Below, one piece after another: positions 7,064 to 15,555 of a stretch of DNA of 41,230 bases. The translations under genes were made by a program, and so were the position numbers. How positions within the stretch are numbered: position 1 is the stretch's first letter; every line of letters starts with the position of its first letter. Source of the DNA: Prevotella sp. (GTDB lineage: Bacteria > Bacteroidota > Bacteroidia > Bacteroidales > Dysgonomonadaceae); the NCBI GenBank assembly GCA_031285625.1, contig JAITVV010000009.1, positions 1 to 41,230 of the forward strand, read 5' to 3'. Under the pieces are notes generated by a model, which was not told the origin of the DNA, did not search any database, and saw only the letters and a list, made by a program, of their open reading frames with translations.

Positions 7064-8332
7064 ATGGAAGACCTTTTACACTATATATGGAAGTTCAGGC
7101 TTTTTCAGAAAGAATTAAAAACTACAGATGGGCAATCCATCGAAGTAATTGATGTAGGCTTACCGAATACAAATGAAGGTCCGGATTTCTTTAATGCTAA
7201 AATAAAAATAGGGGATAAAGTTTGGGCGGGAAATGTCGAGATACACAGCGCATCGGATGAATGGGTCAGGCATAAGCATCATACAAATAAAAATTATAAT
7301 TCGGTTATACTGCATGTGGTAGAAAAAGCTAATTGTGAGGTGTTTAACGAATTAGGACAATCTGTTTTACAGTGTGAGATCTCTTATCCTGAGCATATTA
7401 GAGACAATTATAGTTTTCTCATTCATTCCAATACGGATATTCCTTGTTGCAATTATATCAGTTCTATGCCTTCAATTCATCTGAATTCATGGATGAACAC
7501 ATTATTGATAGAACGGCTGGAAAGAAAGTCAAACCATATACAGACTTTGTTAGACCGTTTTAATAATTCATGGGAAGATGTGTTTTATATATTACTTTCC
7601 CGGAATTTCGGATTTGGTCTTAATTCTGATTCTTTCGAACGCTTGGCACTAAGTCTTCCTCTGAAATATATTCAAAAGCAGGGTGATAATCTGATACAGA
7701 TAGAAGCCCTGCTGTTTGGGCAATCCGGTATGTTGGATAATATAAAAGTTGAGGACGACTATTTTACTCTACTTAAGAAAGAATATGAGTTTCTTAAAAA
7801 TAAATACGAACTCAAACCGTTAGATTCATATATATTCAAAAGTTTGAGATCACGGCCTACAGCTTTTCCCCAGATACGGATAGCTCAATTGGCGGCACTA
7901 TTGCATAGTTCACATGGTTTATTCTCAAGAGTTACAGGTTGTGAGGATTTGGGACGTATCCGGCTCATGTTTCATGTAAATGCCTCCGAATACTGGCAAA
8001 CGCATTATGCTTTTGGGGTAACATCAGAGCGAAAATCAAAATATCTGGGTGATGCGTCACTTGATATTATACTGATCAATACGGTAGCTCCGATTTTGTT
8101 TATATATGGAAGAAGTATTGATAGCGAAATGCATTGCGAACGGGCTCTTAAATTTTTAGAAGTATTGAAACCCGAACAAAATAGTATTACTAAACGTTTT
8201 GCCAAGTTGAAAATGCCATTGAACAGTGCAGCTGATTCCCAGGCAATAATTCAATTGAAGCGTGAATATTGTGAACTACATAAGTGTTTGTTTTGTAGAA
8301 TTGGACACCAGTTACTTATAGAAAAATTTTAA
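7064..8332 (+). CDS. DUF2851 family protein
   Basis: This 422-residue cytoplasmic-type protein starts MEDLLHYIWKFRLFQ and carries the strongly conserved NEGPDFFNAKIKIG...WAGNVEIH...HKHHTNKNYNSVILHVV block (residues about 35-90) that defines DUF2851. The acidic and His residues in that block resemble a PD-(D/E)XK nuclease arrangement (D, then E-x-H), but I cannot confirm a fold. The C-terminus ends in a Cys-rich stretch, C-x5-C-x2-C followed by RIGHQ, which may bind metal. The function of the family is not known. The next gene starts four bases after the stop, so the two form an operon. Confidence 0.85.
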   Translation: MEDLLHYIWKFRLFQKELKTTDGQSIEVIDVGLPNTNEGPDFFNAKIKIGDKVWAGNVEIHSASDEWVRHKHHTNKNYNSVILHVVEKANCEVFNELGQSVLQCEISYPEHIRDNYSFLIHSNTDIPCCNYISSMPSIHLNSWMNTLLIERLERKSNHIQTLLDRFNNSWEDVFYILLSRNFGFGLNSDSFERLALSLPLKYIQKQGDNLIQIEALLFGQSGMLDNIKVEDDYFTLLKKEYEFLKNKYELKPLDSYIFKSLRSRPTAFPQIRIAQLAALLHSSHGLFSRVTGCEDLGRIRLMFHVNASEYWQTHYAFGVTSERKSKYLGDASLDIILINTVAPILFIYGRSIDSEMHCERALKFLEVLKPEQNSITKRFAKLKMPLNSAADSQAIIQLKREYCELHKCLFCRIGHQLLIEKF

Positions 8333-8336
8333 TGAA

Positions 8337-9551
8337 ATGAAGTATATAGATCTCTTTAATCATCTGAAAAAGATAGAAAATTATATGGACAGTGAGATTG
8401 AGATAAACGACAATCTTGTGATACGTAATTTTACATTTGAGTCTAACTATCGTTTTATTCTACCGGGTGGCTTGGGAAACAATGATGACTATGAGTTTAT
8501 TCCTAGTGTGCCGCAAGATTATGAGCCGGACGTAATTCAACAAATGCTGAATAAGAAAGACTCGGAGATAATGGAGAATATAAAATTCCGTTATCATGTG
8601 ATAATGCCAAAACGGGAAATGAAGGCAAAAGGCATTATTTTTATGTTCCACGGATTCAATGAGAAGTGTTGGCACAAATATTTTCCTTGGGCGGTACATG
8701 TTGCCGAAAAAACGGGAAAATCAATCGTGATGTTTCCTATAGCATTTCATATGAATCGTGCTCCGGCTATATGGAGTAGTACCAGGGAGATGTACCGTGT
8801 CAGCGAACAGCGTAAAGAACGCCACCCTGATGTTATTTGTTCCAGTTTATCAAATGTAGCTATAAGCACACGATTGCATAACAAGCCTCAACGGTTTATC
8901 TGGTCGGGACTGCAAACATATTATGATGTAATTGACTTTGTAGAACATTTTAAGGAGGGGTTACATCCTTTTATCGATAGGGATGCATCGATCGACTTTT
9001 TCTCTTACTCTATCGGTACATTTTTAGGGGAAATACTAATGATGAGTAATAAAGACGGCCATTTCGATAACTCAAAATATGCTACATTCTGTGGGGGAGC
9101 GGTATTTAACCGTCTATCTCCGGTTTCTAAATTTATATTAGACAGCGAGGCCAATGTTAGTTTATATTCATTTGTTGTAGAGCATCTCGAAAGTCATATG
9201 AAAAGAGATGAGGTACTCAGGCACTATATGCATACTCACCCCGAAGGCAACAACTTCAGAAGTATGTTAAACTATAGGTCATTAACGAAGGATAGAGAAA
9301 ACCGGTTCAAGGAAATGTGTAACCAGTTTTATGCTATTACCTTGGCTAAAGATGAAGTTGTTCCGACCTATGAGGTTATCAATACGTTACAAGGCTCATC
9401 CAGAGATATCCCTATTCGTATCGAAGAGCTTGATTATCCTTATAAATATATTCATGAAGATCCATTCCCGGCATTAGCAAAAATTGCAGATGAGGTCGAT
9501 GAACAATTCAGATTCACTTTTGATAAAATCAGTGATTTTCTTTCTTCCTGA
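8337..9551 (+). CDS. Alpha/beta-hydrolase-like protein (DUF6051-type)
   Basis: The 404-residue protein has an alpha/beta-hydrolase core. IIFMFHGFNEKCWHKYFPWA (about 101-120) is the oxyanion-loop region, SYSIGTFLGE (from about residue 224) is the nucleophile elbow with Ser in place of the first Gly of GxSxG, and a late His lies near the C-terminus (YIHEDPFP). No signal peptide is visible. I recall similar Bacteroidetes proteins as DUF6051, but the family name is from memory. Substrate is unknown. It follows the DUF2851 gene after a four-base gap. Confidence 0.7.
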   Translation: MKYIDLFNHLKKIENYMDSEIEINDNLVIRNFTFESNYRFILPGGLGNNDDYEFIPSVPQDYEPDVIQQMLNKKDSEIMENIKFRYHVIMPKREMKAKGIIFMFHGFNEKCWHKYFPWAVHVAEKTGKSIVMFPIAFHMNRAPAIWSSTREMYRVSEQRKERHPDVICSSLSNVAISTRLHNKPQRFIWSGLQTYYDVIDFVEHFKEGLHPFIDRDASIDFFSYSIGTFLGEILMMSNKDGHFDNSKYATFCGGAVFNRLSPVSKFILDSEANVSLYSFVVEHLESHMKRDEVLRHYMHTHPEGNNFRSMLNYRSLTKDRENRFKEMCNQFYAITLAKDEVVPTYEVINTLQGSSRDIPIRIEELDYPYKYIHEDPFPALAKIADEVDEQFRFTFDKISDFLSS

Positions 9552-9882
9552 TTTATATAGATAAAAAACGCTATAGCTGTAATTAAAATAAAATTATTTA
9601 TGCGTTTCATGACATTATTTTTTTATTTCATATTTTAAAGTCGTCTCAACTTTATATTTTACCACAGAGTAATAAAAGGAGTCATAGGGAGTTTTTAATA
9701 TGTTATAATTGAAAGTCATATTTCAAGACATAAATGTCTATTTTTGAATTCATTATATATACTCCGTAGTACTCTGTAACTACATGGTTAAAAGTCAAGA
9801 TAAGTTTTTTAGTTAATAGATAAGTAATTCCATAAACATCTATAGAAATTAGTTGTTTTATTGTACAAGAAAGTAAGCCGTA
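9552..9882. other. Gene-free gap upstream of ybaK
   Basis: No open frame worth calling. The gap holds a TATTTTTG box on the plus strand at 9739-9746, a small palindrome GACAT-AA-ATGTC at 9727-9738, and an 8-bp inverted repeat ACAGAGTA/TACTCTGT at 9664-9671 and 9770-9777. None has a convincing terminator downstream. Confidence 0.5.
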
Positions 9883-10362
9883 ATGAAGATTGACAAAACA
9901 AATGCAGTCCGTTTACTAGATAAAGAAAAAATTGAATATAAACTTATACCATATCAGGTTGACGAATCGGATCTTAGTGCAGTCCATGTGGCAGAGCAAT
10001 TGAATGAACCAGTCGAACAGGTATTCAAAACTTTGGTGCTAAAAGGTGATAAGTCTGGTTATTTTGTTTGTATTATACCCGGAGCAGAAGAACTAGACCT
10101 GAAAGCTGCTGCAAAAGTTTCGGGGAATAAAAGTTGCGATATGGTACCAATGAAAGACCTACTTAATATTACGGGCTATATAAGAGGAGCCTGTTCTCCT
10201 ATCGGTATGAAAAAGCAGTTTCCTACTTATATAGATGATTCATATAAGAATTTCGACTATATATATGTGAGTGCAGGAAAGAGAGGATTGCAGATTCAAC
10301 TTAATCCTAAAGATTTAATGGGGATTGTAAATATTGAGCCTGCAATATTAGTGAAATTGTAA
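9883..10362 (+). CDS. ybaK: Cys-tRNA(Pro) deacylase YbaK
   Basis: The 159-residue protein matches the YbaK/EbsC branch of the YbaK/ProX fold. The family hydrolyses cysteine mischarged onto tRNA(Pro). The lysine of VFKTLVLKG (about residue 46) is the conserved catalytic-site Lys, and GYIRGACSPIGMKKQFPTYID is the typical C-terminal substrate loop. There is no fused tRNA-synthetase domain, so it acts in trans. It stands alone between two long gaps. The start is supported by the normal YbaK N-terminus (KTNAVRLLDKEKIEYKL). Confidence 0.92.
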   Translation: MKIDKTNAVRLLDKEKIEYKLIPYQVDESDLSAVHVAEQLNEPVEQVFKTLVLKGDKSGYFVCIIPGAEELDLKAAAKVSGNKSCDMVPMKDLLNITGYIRGACSPIGMKKQFPTYIDDSYKNFDYIYVSAGKRGLQIQLNPKDLMGIVNIEPAILVKL

Positions 10363-10486
10363 TTTGTACATTCCATATTTGGGTATGTGCTTTTATTGGT
10401 AAAATAAAATGTCGAATAGCTATGTTTAATGACGTCTTTTTAACATCTTTATTAGTAAAAAAGGAAAATATAATAATAATAACACA

Positions 10487-10494
10487 TACCTTTG
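10487..10494 (+). promoter_or_regulatory. -7 box of the 2-oxoacid oxidoreductase operon
   Basis: TACCTTTG matches TAnnTTTG, 65 bases before the ATG of the ferredoxin-like subunit. No matching TTTG lies at the expected -33 position. Confidence 0.55.
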
Positions 10495-10559
10495 TATAGG
10501 GATCAACTAGAACACCCCATCAATTAAGAAAACAAGTCCTAAATAATTATTATACAGAA

Positions 10560-10790
10560 ATGGCCAAAATAAAAGGAACTGTAGTTGTAAACGAGGAGCG
10601 CTGCAAAGGCTGCAACCTCTGTGTAGTTTCATGTCCTTGTGACGTTTTGGAATTACAGCCCCGAAATGTTAATAACAGAGGCTATCACTATGTTTACATG
10701 AAAAATCCTGATTCTTGTATAGGTTGCGCTAATTGCGGATATGTATGTCCTGACGGATGCCTCACAATCTATAAGAAAAAATTTGAATAA
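10560..10790 (+). CDS. 2-oxoacid:ferredoxin oxidoreductase, delta (ferredoxin-like) subunit
   Basis: The 76-residue protein carries two 4Fe-4S cluster motifs: CKGCNLCVVSCPC and CIGCANCGYVCPDGC, each with the CxxCxxCxxxC pattern. It passes electrons from the catalytic subunits to external ferredoxin. It is the first gene of the four-gene unit (delta, alpha, beta, gamma) known as vor or kor. The four-subunit order resembles 2-ketoisovalerate (VOR) and 2-oxoglutarate (KOR) enzymes; the sequence does not decide between them. The gap to the next gene is 96 bases, large for an operon, and contains a mini-hairpin. Confidence 0.92.
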   Translation: MAKIKGTVVVNEERCKGCNLCVVSCPCDVLELQPRNVNNRGYHYVYMKNPDSCIGCANCGYVCPDGCLTIYKKKFE

Positions 10791-10860
10791 ACACTAACGA
10801 ATCATTATGGCATTTTGTCAAATAGGTTCGTTTTTAAATTAAATCAAAAAGTAATAAAAT

Positions 10861-10873
10861 AGGTCTGCGACCT
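10861..10873 (+). repeat. AGGTC-TGC-GACCT mini-hairpin, copy 3
   Basis: Perfect five-base stem with a three-base loop, 13 bases before the alpha-subunit start codon. The flanks AATAGGTC and GACCTTAA are shared with the next two copies in this operon. Confidence 0.65.
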
Positions 10874-10886
10874 TAATCAAAAGCTT

Positions 10887-11969
10887 ATGTCAGAAGAAAT
10901 AGTTTTAATGAAAGGCAATGAGGCTATTGCCCATGCTGCTATAAGATATGGTGCAGATGGATACTTCGGCTATCCTATTACACCTCAATCGGAAATAATG
11001 GAAACATTAATGGTTGAGGCTCCCTGGAAAACAACAGGTATGGTTGTTCTTCAGGCTGAAAGTGAAATCGCATCAATAAATATGGTATATGGCGGAGCCG
11101 GATGTGGTAAAGCCGTGATGACATCTTCGTCGAGCCCCGGTATGAGCCTTATGCTTGAAGGAGTGTCTTATCTGGCAGGTGCAGAATTACCTTGCCTTAT
11201 GGTAAATGTAATGCGTGGTGGTCCCGGACTGGGAACAATACAGCCATCCCAGGCAGATTACTTTCAAACTGTAAAGGGTGGAGGACATGGTGACTATAAT
11301 TTAATAACATTAGCTCCTGCTTCAGTACAAGAGATGGTTGATTTTGTAGCACTAGGTTTCGACCTTGCTTTCAAATATCAAACTCCGGCAATGATACTTA
11401 CCGACGGCGTTATCGGGCAGATGATGGAGAAGGTAAAGCTACCTGCATTCAAACGCAGAAGAACCGAAAAAGAAATACGCGAACAATGTCCATGGGCTAC
11501 ATTAGGTAAGCCAGCTGATCGTAAACCGAATATAATCACGTCTCTCGAACTTGATCCTTACAAAATGGAGATAAACAATCTTCGTTTCCAGGCTAAATAT
11601 AAGTTGATTGAAAAAGAACTCTGTATGCATCAGGAAGTAAATTGCGAAGATGCAGACTATATTCTGGTCGCATTTGGATCTGCAGCACGTATTTGCCAAA
11701 AAGCTATGGAAATAGCACGTGCGCAAGGCATAAAAGTCGGTCTTATTCGTCCGATTACTTTGTGGCCTTTCCCATCCAAAGAAATTGATAAATATTCAAC
11801 TAAGGTTAAAGGAATACTTACAGTGGAAATGAATGCCGGACAAATGGTAGAAGATGTTCGTTTAGCTGTAAATGGAAAAGTAAAAGTGGAGCATTACGGA
11901 CGTTTGGGCGGAATAGTTCCAACCCCGAGTGAGGTAGTGGATGCTTTACAGAATAAATTCGATTGCTGA
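10887..11969 (+). CDS. 2-oxoacid:ferredoxin oxidoreductase, alpha subunit (VorB/KorA type)
   Basis: This 360-residue subunit has the N-terminal pyrimidine-binding domain of the thiamine-diphosphate enzyme (GNEAIAHAAIRYGADGYFGYPITPQSEI, then QAESEIASINMVYGGAGCGKAVMTSSSSPG, with the activating Glu in the QAESE segment) and a C-terminal transketolase-like domain (from about 230; YILVAFGSAARICQKAM, VGLIRPITLWPFP). With the beta subunit it forms the active site that decarboxylates a 2-oxoacid to the acyl-CoA and reduces ferredoxin. Similar Bacteroidetes genes are annotated as 3-methyl-2-oxobutanoate dehydrogenase VorB. The real substrate range cannot be read here. It lies 63 bases upstream of the beta subunit. 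Confidence 0.92.
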   Translation: MSEEIVLMKGNEAIAHAAIRYGADGYFGYPITPQSEIMETLMVEAPWKTTGMVVLQAESEIASINMVYGGAGCGKAVMTSSSSPGMSLMLEGVSYLAGAELPCLMVNVMRGGPGLGTIQPSQADYFQTVKGGGHGDYNLITLAPASVQEMVDFVALGFDLAFKYQTPAMILTDGVIGQMMEKVKLPAFKRRRTEKEIREQCPWATLGKPADRKPNIITSLELDPYKMEINNLRFQAKYKLIEKELCMHQEVNCEDADYILVAFGSAARICQKAMEIARAQGIKVGLIRPITLWPFPSKEIDKYSTKVKGILTVEMNAGQMVEDVRLAVNGKVKVEHYGRLGGIVPTPSEVVDALQNKFDC

Positions 11970-12003
11970 AGGGCTGTCGATTGTTCAAAAAGAGTTTATT
12001 AAT

Positions 12004-12016
12004 AGGTCTATGACCT
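12004..12016 (+). repeat. AGGTC-TAT-GACCT mini-hairpin, copy 4
   Basis: Perfect five-base stem with a changed loop, 16 bases before the beta-subunit start. The stem is conserved while the loop varies. Confidence 0.65.
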
Positions 12017-12032
12017 TTAAAGTTTAAACATT

Positions 12033-12791
12033 ATGAGTACAAATATTATAGATCCGGCAAACTTAGTATATGCTAAGCCTGTATTGATGAATGATACAGA
12101 TATGCACTATTGTCCGGGCTGTTCACATGGAGTTGTCCATAAATTGATTGCCGAAGTAATTGAAGAAATGGGACTACGTGAAAGTACAATCGGTATAGCA
12201 CCGGTTGGTTGTGCTGTATTTGCTTACAGTTATTTAGATATAGATTGGCAGGAAGCTGCGCATGGACGTGCTCCAGCATTAGCTACAGCTGTTAAACGTC
12301 TTAACCCTGAGAAAATGGTATTTACCTATCAGGGAGACGGAGACTTGGCTGCTATCGGTACAGGAGAAACTATTCATGCAGCTAATAGAGGTGAAAATAT
12401 AGCCATTATCTTTATTAATAATGGTATTTATGGTATGACTGGAGGACAGATGGCTCCAACTACATTGAGTCAGATGAAAACTTCAACATCTCCTAACGGA
12501 CGTGATGTTCATGAGAGTGGTTATCCGCTAAAAATTCTTGATTTGCTTGCTCAACTGAATGGGGTATGTCTGGCTACACGCCAGAGTGTGCATACAGCAG
12601 CATCAGTTAAGAAGGCAAAGCGAATGATACGTAAGGCATTTGAGAACTCAATGGAAAATAAAGGAACATCGATAGTCGAAATCGTTTCTACATGTAATGC
12701 CGGTTGGAAAATGACTCCGGAGGCAGCCAATGAATGGATGGTAGAAAATATGTTCCCGGCATATCCACTGGGTGATTTGAAGAATCTTTAA
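12033..12791 (+). CDS. 2-oxoacid:ferredoxin oxidoreductase, beta subunit (thiamine-diphosphate binding)
   Basis: The 252-residue subunit binds thiamine diphosphate and Mg2+. The motif GDGDLAAIGTGETIHAANRG (from about residue 107), followed by INNGIYGMTGGQ, is the classic GDG-N26-NN signature. HYCPGCSHG near residue 27 carries the Cys pair conserved in this family near the cofactor or cluster. GCAVFAY and AHGRAPALATAVKRLNP are further family blocks. Together with the alpha subunit it converts a 2-oxoacid and CoA into acyl-CoA and CO2, with reduced ferredoxin as the electron product. The gamma-subunit gene follows after 58 bases. Confidence 0.93.
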   Translation: MSTNIIDPANLVYAKPVLMNDTDMHYCPGCSHGVVHKLIAEVIEEMGLRESTIGIAPVGCAVFAYSYLDIDWQEAAHGRAPALATAVKRLNPEKMVFTYQGDGDLAAIGTGETIHAANRGENIAIIFINNGIYGMTGGQMAPTTLSQMKTSTSPNGRDVHESGYPLKILDLLAQLNGVCLATRQSVHTAASVKKAKRMIRKAFENSMENKGTSIVEIVSTCNAGWKMTPEAANEWMVENMFPAYPLGDLKNL

Positions 12792-12823
12792 AAATAGGTT
12801 TTAATACAAGAAAGTTATAAAAT

Positions 12824-12836
12824 AGGTCTGCGACCT
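12824..12836 (+). repeat. AGGTC-TGC-GACCT mini-hairpin, copy 5
   Basis: Identical in sequence to copy 3 over the hairpin and its AAAAT/TTAA flanks, and likewise 13 bases before the next start codon. Confidence 0.65.
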
Positions 12837-12849
12837 TAAACCGAAGAGC

Positions 12850-13404
12850 ATGACACAGGAAATAATAATAGCAGGTTTTGGAGGACAAGGAGTATTGTCG
12901 ATGGGTAAGATATTAGCTTATTCCGGATTGATGGAAGATAAAGAAGTATCGTGGTTCCCTTCATATGGCCCAGAACAACGTGGAGGTACTGCAAATGTAA
13001 CTGTTATATTGAGCGATAATCCTATCAGTTCGCCGATAGTAAACGAATATGATATAGCCATTATACTTAATCAGCCTTCATTAGAAAAGTTTGAGTCATC
13101 TGTAAAACCTGGTGGTGTATTGATTTATGATCCCAGTGGCTTCCAGCATCCACCTACACGAAAAGATATCTATGTATACCAGATAGAAGCAGTGGATACT
13201 GCGGCTTTGATGAAGAATAATAAAGCCTTTAATATGATTGTTTTAGGAGGACTTCTTAAAGTGAGCCCTATGGTTAAACTTGAAAATGTTATGCTAGGAT
13301 TGAAAAAGTCCCTTCCTGAACGTCATCACGGATTATTGCCTATGAATGAGCAAGCTATATTGAAGGGTATGGAAGTTGTAAAAGAGATCCAGAAACCAAG
13401 CTGA
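12850..13404 (+). CDS. 2-oxoacid:ferredoxin oxidoreductase, gamma subunit
   Basis: The 184-residue protein is the gamma domain of the family, with the N-terminal glycine-rich strand-loop IIIAGFGGQGVLSMGKILAYSG and the GPEQRGGTANVTVILSD motif near residue 41. It stabilises the catalytic core and contacts CoA in characterised relatives. It is the last gene of the operon and is followed by a strong terminator at 13425-13456 shared with the convergent fabH. Confidence 0.92.
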   Translation: MTQEIIIAGFGGQGVLSMGKILAYSGLMEDKEVSWFPSYGPEQRGGTANVTVILSDNPISSPIVNEYDIAIILNQPSLEKFESSVKPGGVLIYDPSGFQHPPTRKDIYVYQIEAVDTAALMKNNKAFNMIVLGGLLKVSPMVKLENVMLGLKKSLPERHHGLLPMNEQAILKGMEVVKEIQKPS

Positions 13405-13424
13405 CTTCGAAATCAAATATAAAT

Positions 13425-13456
13425 AAAAAAGGATAACCAATCGGTTATCCTTTTTT
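13425..13456. terminator. Bidirectional terminator between the gamma subunit and fabH
   Basis: AAAAAAGGATAACC and GGTTATCCTTTTTT form a 14-bp stem with the loop AATC. The A and T tails make it work in both directions for the two convergent genes. Confidence 0.9.
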
Positions 13457-13479
13457 ACGTTATATAATATTTAATTTTC

Positions 13480-14460
13480 TTAGTATGCCCATTTCAAATA
13501 TACGGCGCCCCAGGTGAACCCACCTCCAAACGCAGTTAAAATAAGATTATCGCCCTTTTTCAATTGCGACTCCCATTCGTATAAGCAAACAGGAATTGTA
13601 CCAGCACTGGTATTTCCATACTTCTGAATATTCACCATTACCTTATCCGGAGAAAGTCCCATGCGGTTACCTACCGCTTCGATAATGCGGATATTTGCCT
13701 GGTGAGGAACCAGCCAGTCAACAGTATCGTTTGTGAGGTGATTGCGTTCCATTATTTCTACGGATACATCAGCCATTTTAGAAACGGCATGTTTAAATAC
13801 AACTTGCCCCTCCTGATAAACATAATGCATATCTTTATCTACAGTTTCATGTGAAGCAGGATGAATAGAGCCTCCACCGTACATATGCAGGTGAGTTGTA
13901 AATGCTCCATCTACATGTAGTATCGAGTCCATCACTCCCTCTTCCTCTTCCGTTGGTTCCAACATTACAGCTCCTGCGGCATCGCCGAACAGAGGGCATG
14001 TTGTGCGGTCTTTATAGTTGGTAATTGAGGTCATTTTATCTCCTGCAGCAACTATTACTTTCTTGTATTTGCCCGATTTGATAAAATTTGACCCTATTTC
14101 CAGTGCATAAATAAAACCGGAACATGCAGCCTGTATATCAAATCCCAAAGCATTCTTGATTCCACACTTATCAGCGGTCAATGCAGCTGTGGATGGAAAT
14201 ATATAGTCAGGAGTTGTTGTTGCAAAAATAATTACTTCTACATCTTCGGGTTTTGTATTAGTTTTTTCTAACACTATTTTTACAGCCTCAGCTCCCATAT
14301 CAGATGTGCCTTTATCCTTAGCTAATACATGTCGCTCCTTGATACCTACGCGAGTCATAATCCACTCATCGGTAGTATCAACTATTTTGGCCATATCATC
14401 ATTTGTTAGAATGTCTTCTGGTATGTATGCACCAACACCGGTAATTGCAGCTCGAATCAT
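13480..14460 (-). CDS. fabH: Beta-ketoacyl-ACP synthase III
   Basis: This 326-residue enzyme starts fatty-acid synthesis by condensing an acyl-CoA with malonyl-ACP. The catalytic triad is visible: Cys113 in [11 protein letters not shown], His253 in VPHQANIRI and Asn283 in [15 protein letters not shown] at the C-terminus is a family block. It is the third gene of yceD-rpmF-fabH. The usual plsX between rpmF and fabH in many bacteria is absent here. The primer acyl-CoA is unknown; branched-chain primers would connect with the 2-oxoacid oxidoreductase operon across the terminator, but that is speculation. Confidence 0.95.
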   Translation of the reverse strand: MIRAAITGVGAYIPEDILTNDDMAKIVDTTDEWIMTRVGIKERHVLAKDKGTSDMGAEAVKIVLEKTNTKPEDVEVIIFATTTPDYIFPSTAALTADKCGIKNALGFDIQAACSGFIYALEIGSNFIKSGKYKKVIVAAGDKMTSITNYKDRTTCPLFGDAAGAVMLEPTEEEEGVMDSILHVDGAFTTHLHMYGGGSIHPASHETVDKDMHYVYQEGQVVFKHAVSKMADVSVEIMERNHLTNDTVDWLVPHQANIRIIEAVGNRMGLSPDKVMVNIQKYGNTSAGTIPVCLYEWESQLKKGDNLILTAFGGGFTWGAVYLKWAY

Positions 14461-14534
14461 TATTTTTTTGGTTTTGTGAGTATTAATAAAAAAAATGCCC
14501 TAATATTTAGGGCTAAAGATTCAGTTCAAATATA

Positions 14535-14720
14535 TTAAACCGCAGCTCCTTTTTCTATTGCTAATTTTCCTCTGTAATATCCACATTCAGGACATACTGT
14601 ATGGAATACATGCCAAGAACCGCAGTTAGAGCATACAGCCAATGTTGGAGCTACTGCTTTATCGTGAGTTCTTCTTTTAGCTGTTCTAGACTTTGACTGT
14701 TTTCGTTTCGGATGTGCCAT
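14535..14720 (-). CDS. rpmF: 50S ribosomal protein L32
   Basis: The 61-residue protein begins MAHPKRKQSKSRTAKRRTH, the standard L32 N-terminus, and carries four cysteines (30, 33, 43, 46) in a zinc-ribbon arrangement CxxC...CPEC. It is thus the C+ zinc-binding form. It lies between yceD (70-base gap) and fabH (74-base gap) on the same strand, the conserved neighbourhood for this gene. Confidence 0.97.
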   Translation of the reverse strand: MAHPKRKQSKSRTAKRRTHDKAVAPTLAVCSNCGSWHVFHTVCPECGYYRGKLAIEKGAAV

Positions 14721-14790
14721 TTTACTGTTTTATTTAGTTATTTTTATTTATCTCAATTAGAAAAATCAAGTTTTCTATTTTATGTATTTA

Positions 14791-15369
14791 CTATTCTTCG
14801 TCTGGAGAGACATCTTTTAAAGCATCCCAGCGAGGGTCGGAAAAAGAAGATGAATCGTCATCTTCAAGTGCTATGTCATCTATGTCATCGTCAGAATCAT
14901 CATCTGAACTTTTTACCTTATGTTTATTTAACTTAGAAGACATTGCTTTATTGCATGTGCCCGGAGGATGTATTTTTTTTGTTGGTAGGCTAAGAACTAT
15001 AAATTCATATAGAAACCAAGCAATATTGATCTCTCCGTCTTCTTCAGGGATGATGACTATTTCGTCACTCTCTTCAGAGTATTCAGCTCCAAATTTTACT
15101 ATAAGCTTGTTCTTTGTGTCCACTTCCATCGCAATATCATCCAGACACCTGTCACATGGAACATGTACAGTACCGTTAATATCGAAATTAAGTTCGAAAG
15201 TAACACTTGTCTTTTTCAGTGATACTACTGCTTTCAGACTACCCTTTTTTACGTCGGCCGTACCGTCATCAATAAGGGCAAAATACTTATTGTCCAAGTC
15301 GTACTTGAACTCATGTTTTCCTTCTGATAAACTTCTCAAAGGAATATTGTATAAGCTAAACTTTCCCAC
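14791..15369 (-). CDS. YceD / DUF177 family protein
   Basis: The 192-residue protein shows the DUF177 core, including the PCDRCLDDIAMEVD motif (CxxC-type) near residue 94 and an acidic tail with DPRWDALKDV near the end. Homologues (YceD in E. coli, whose gene also precedes rpmF) are implicated in 23S rRNA maturation or accumulation. The long Asp/Ser-rich linker near residues 155-178 is low-complexity. Gene order yceD-rpmF-fabH supports the call. A minus-strand promoter box lies 30 bases upstream. Confidence 0.9.
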   Translation of the reverse strand: MGKFSLYNIPLRSLSEGKHEFKYDLDNKYFALIDDGTADVKKGSLKAVVSLKKTSVTFELNFDINGTVHVPCDRCLDDIAMEVDTKNKLIVKFGAEYSEESDEIVIIPEEDGEINIAWFLYEFIVLSLPTKKIHPPGTCNKAMSSKLNKHKVKSSDDDSDDDIDDIALEDDDSSSFSDPRWDALKDVSPDEE

Positions 15370-15399
15370 GTACTGTATTTATAACTCAAAAGAACGGCG

Positions 15400-15407
15400 C
15401 AAAGGTA
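15400..15407 (-). promoter_or_regulatory. -7 box of the yceD-rpmF-fabH operon
   Basis: The minus strand reads TACCTTTG followed by CGCCG, 30 bases before the yceD start. The same TACCTTTGCGCCG occurs at the epimerase promoter. Confidence 0.6.
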
Positions 15408-15555
15408 TAAAGTTTTTTTTGAATAAATAAATATTTTAAGTTTTATCTTGAAACAAAGTAATATGCTAAACTTTTTTGTGAAAAAATATTTAACAGTATT
15501 TTTATGTACCTTTAAGTCACTGTTCTGAAGTCAATCTTTATATAATATTTTCGGT

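Noticed and set aside
10821-10836. AAATAGGTTCG as a further copy of the mini-hairpin
   Set aside because: It shares only AATAGGT with the motif and lacks the complementary GACCT arm.
14873-15430. A 185-codon open frame on the plus strand
   Set aside because: Antisense to yceD, whose motifs and operon context are clear. Serine-rich translation is the mirror of the Asp-rich linker.
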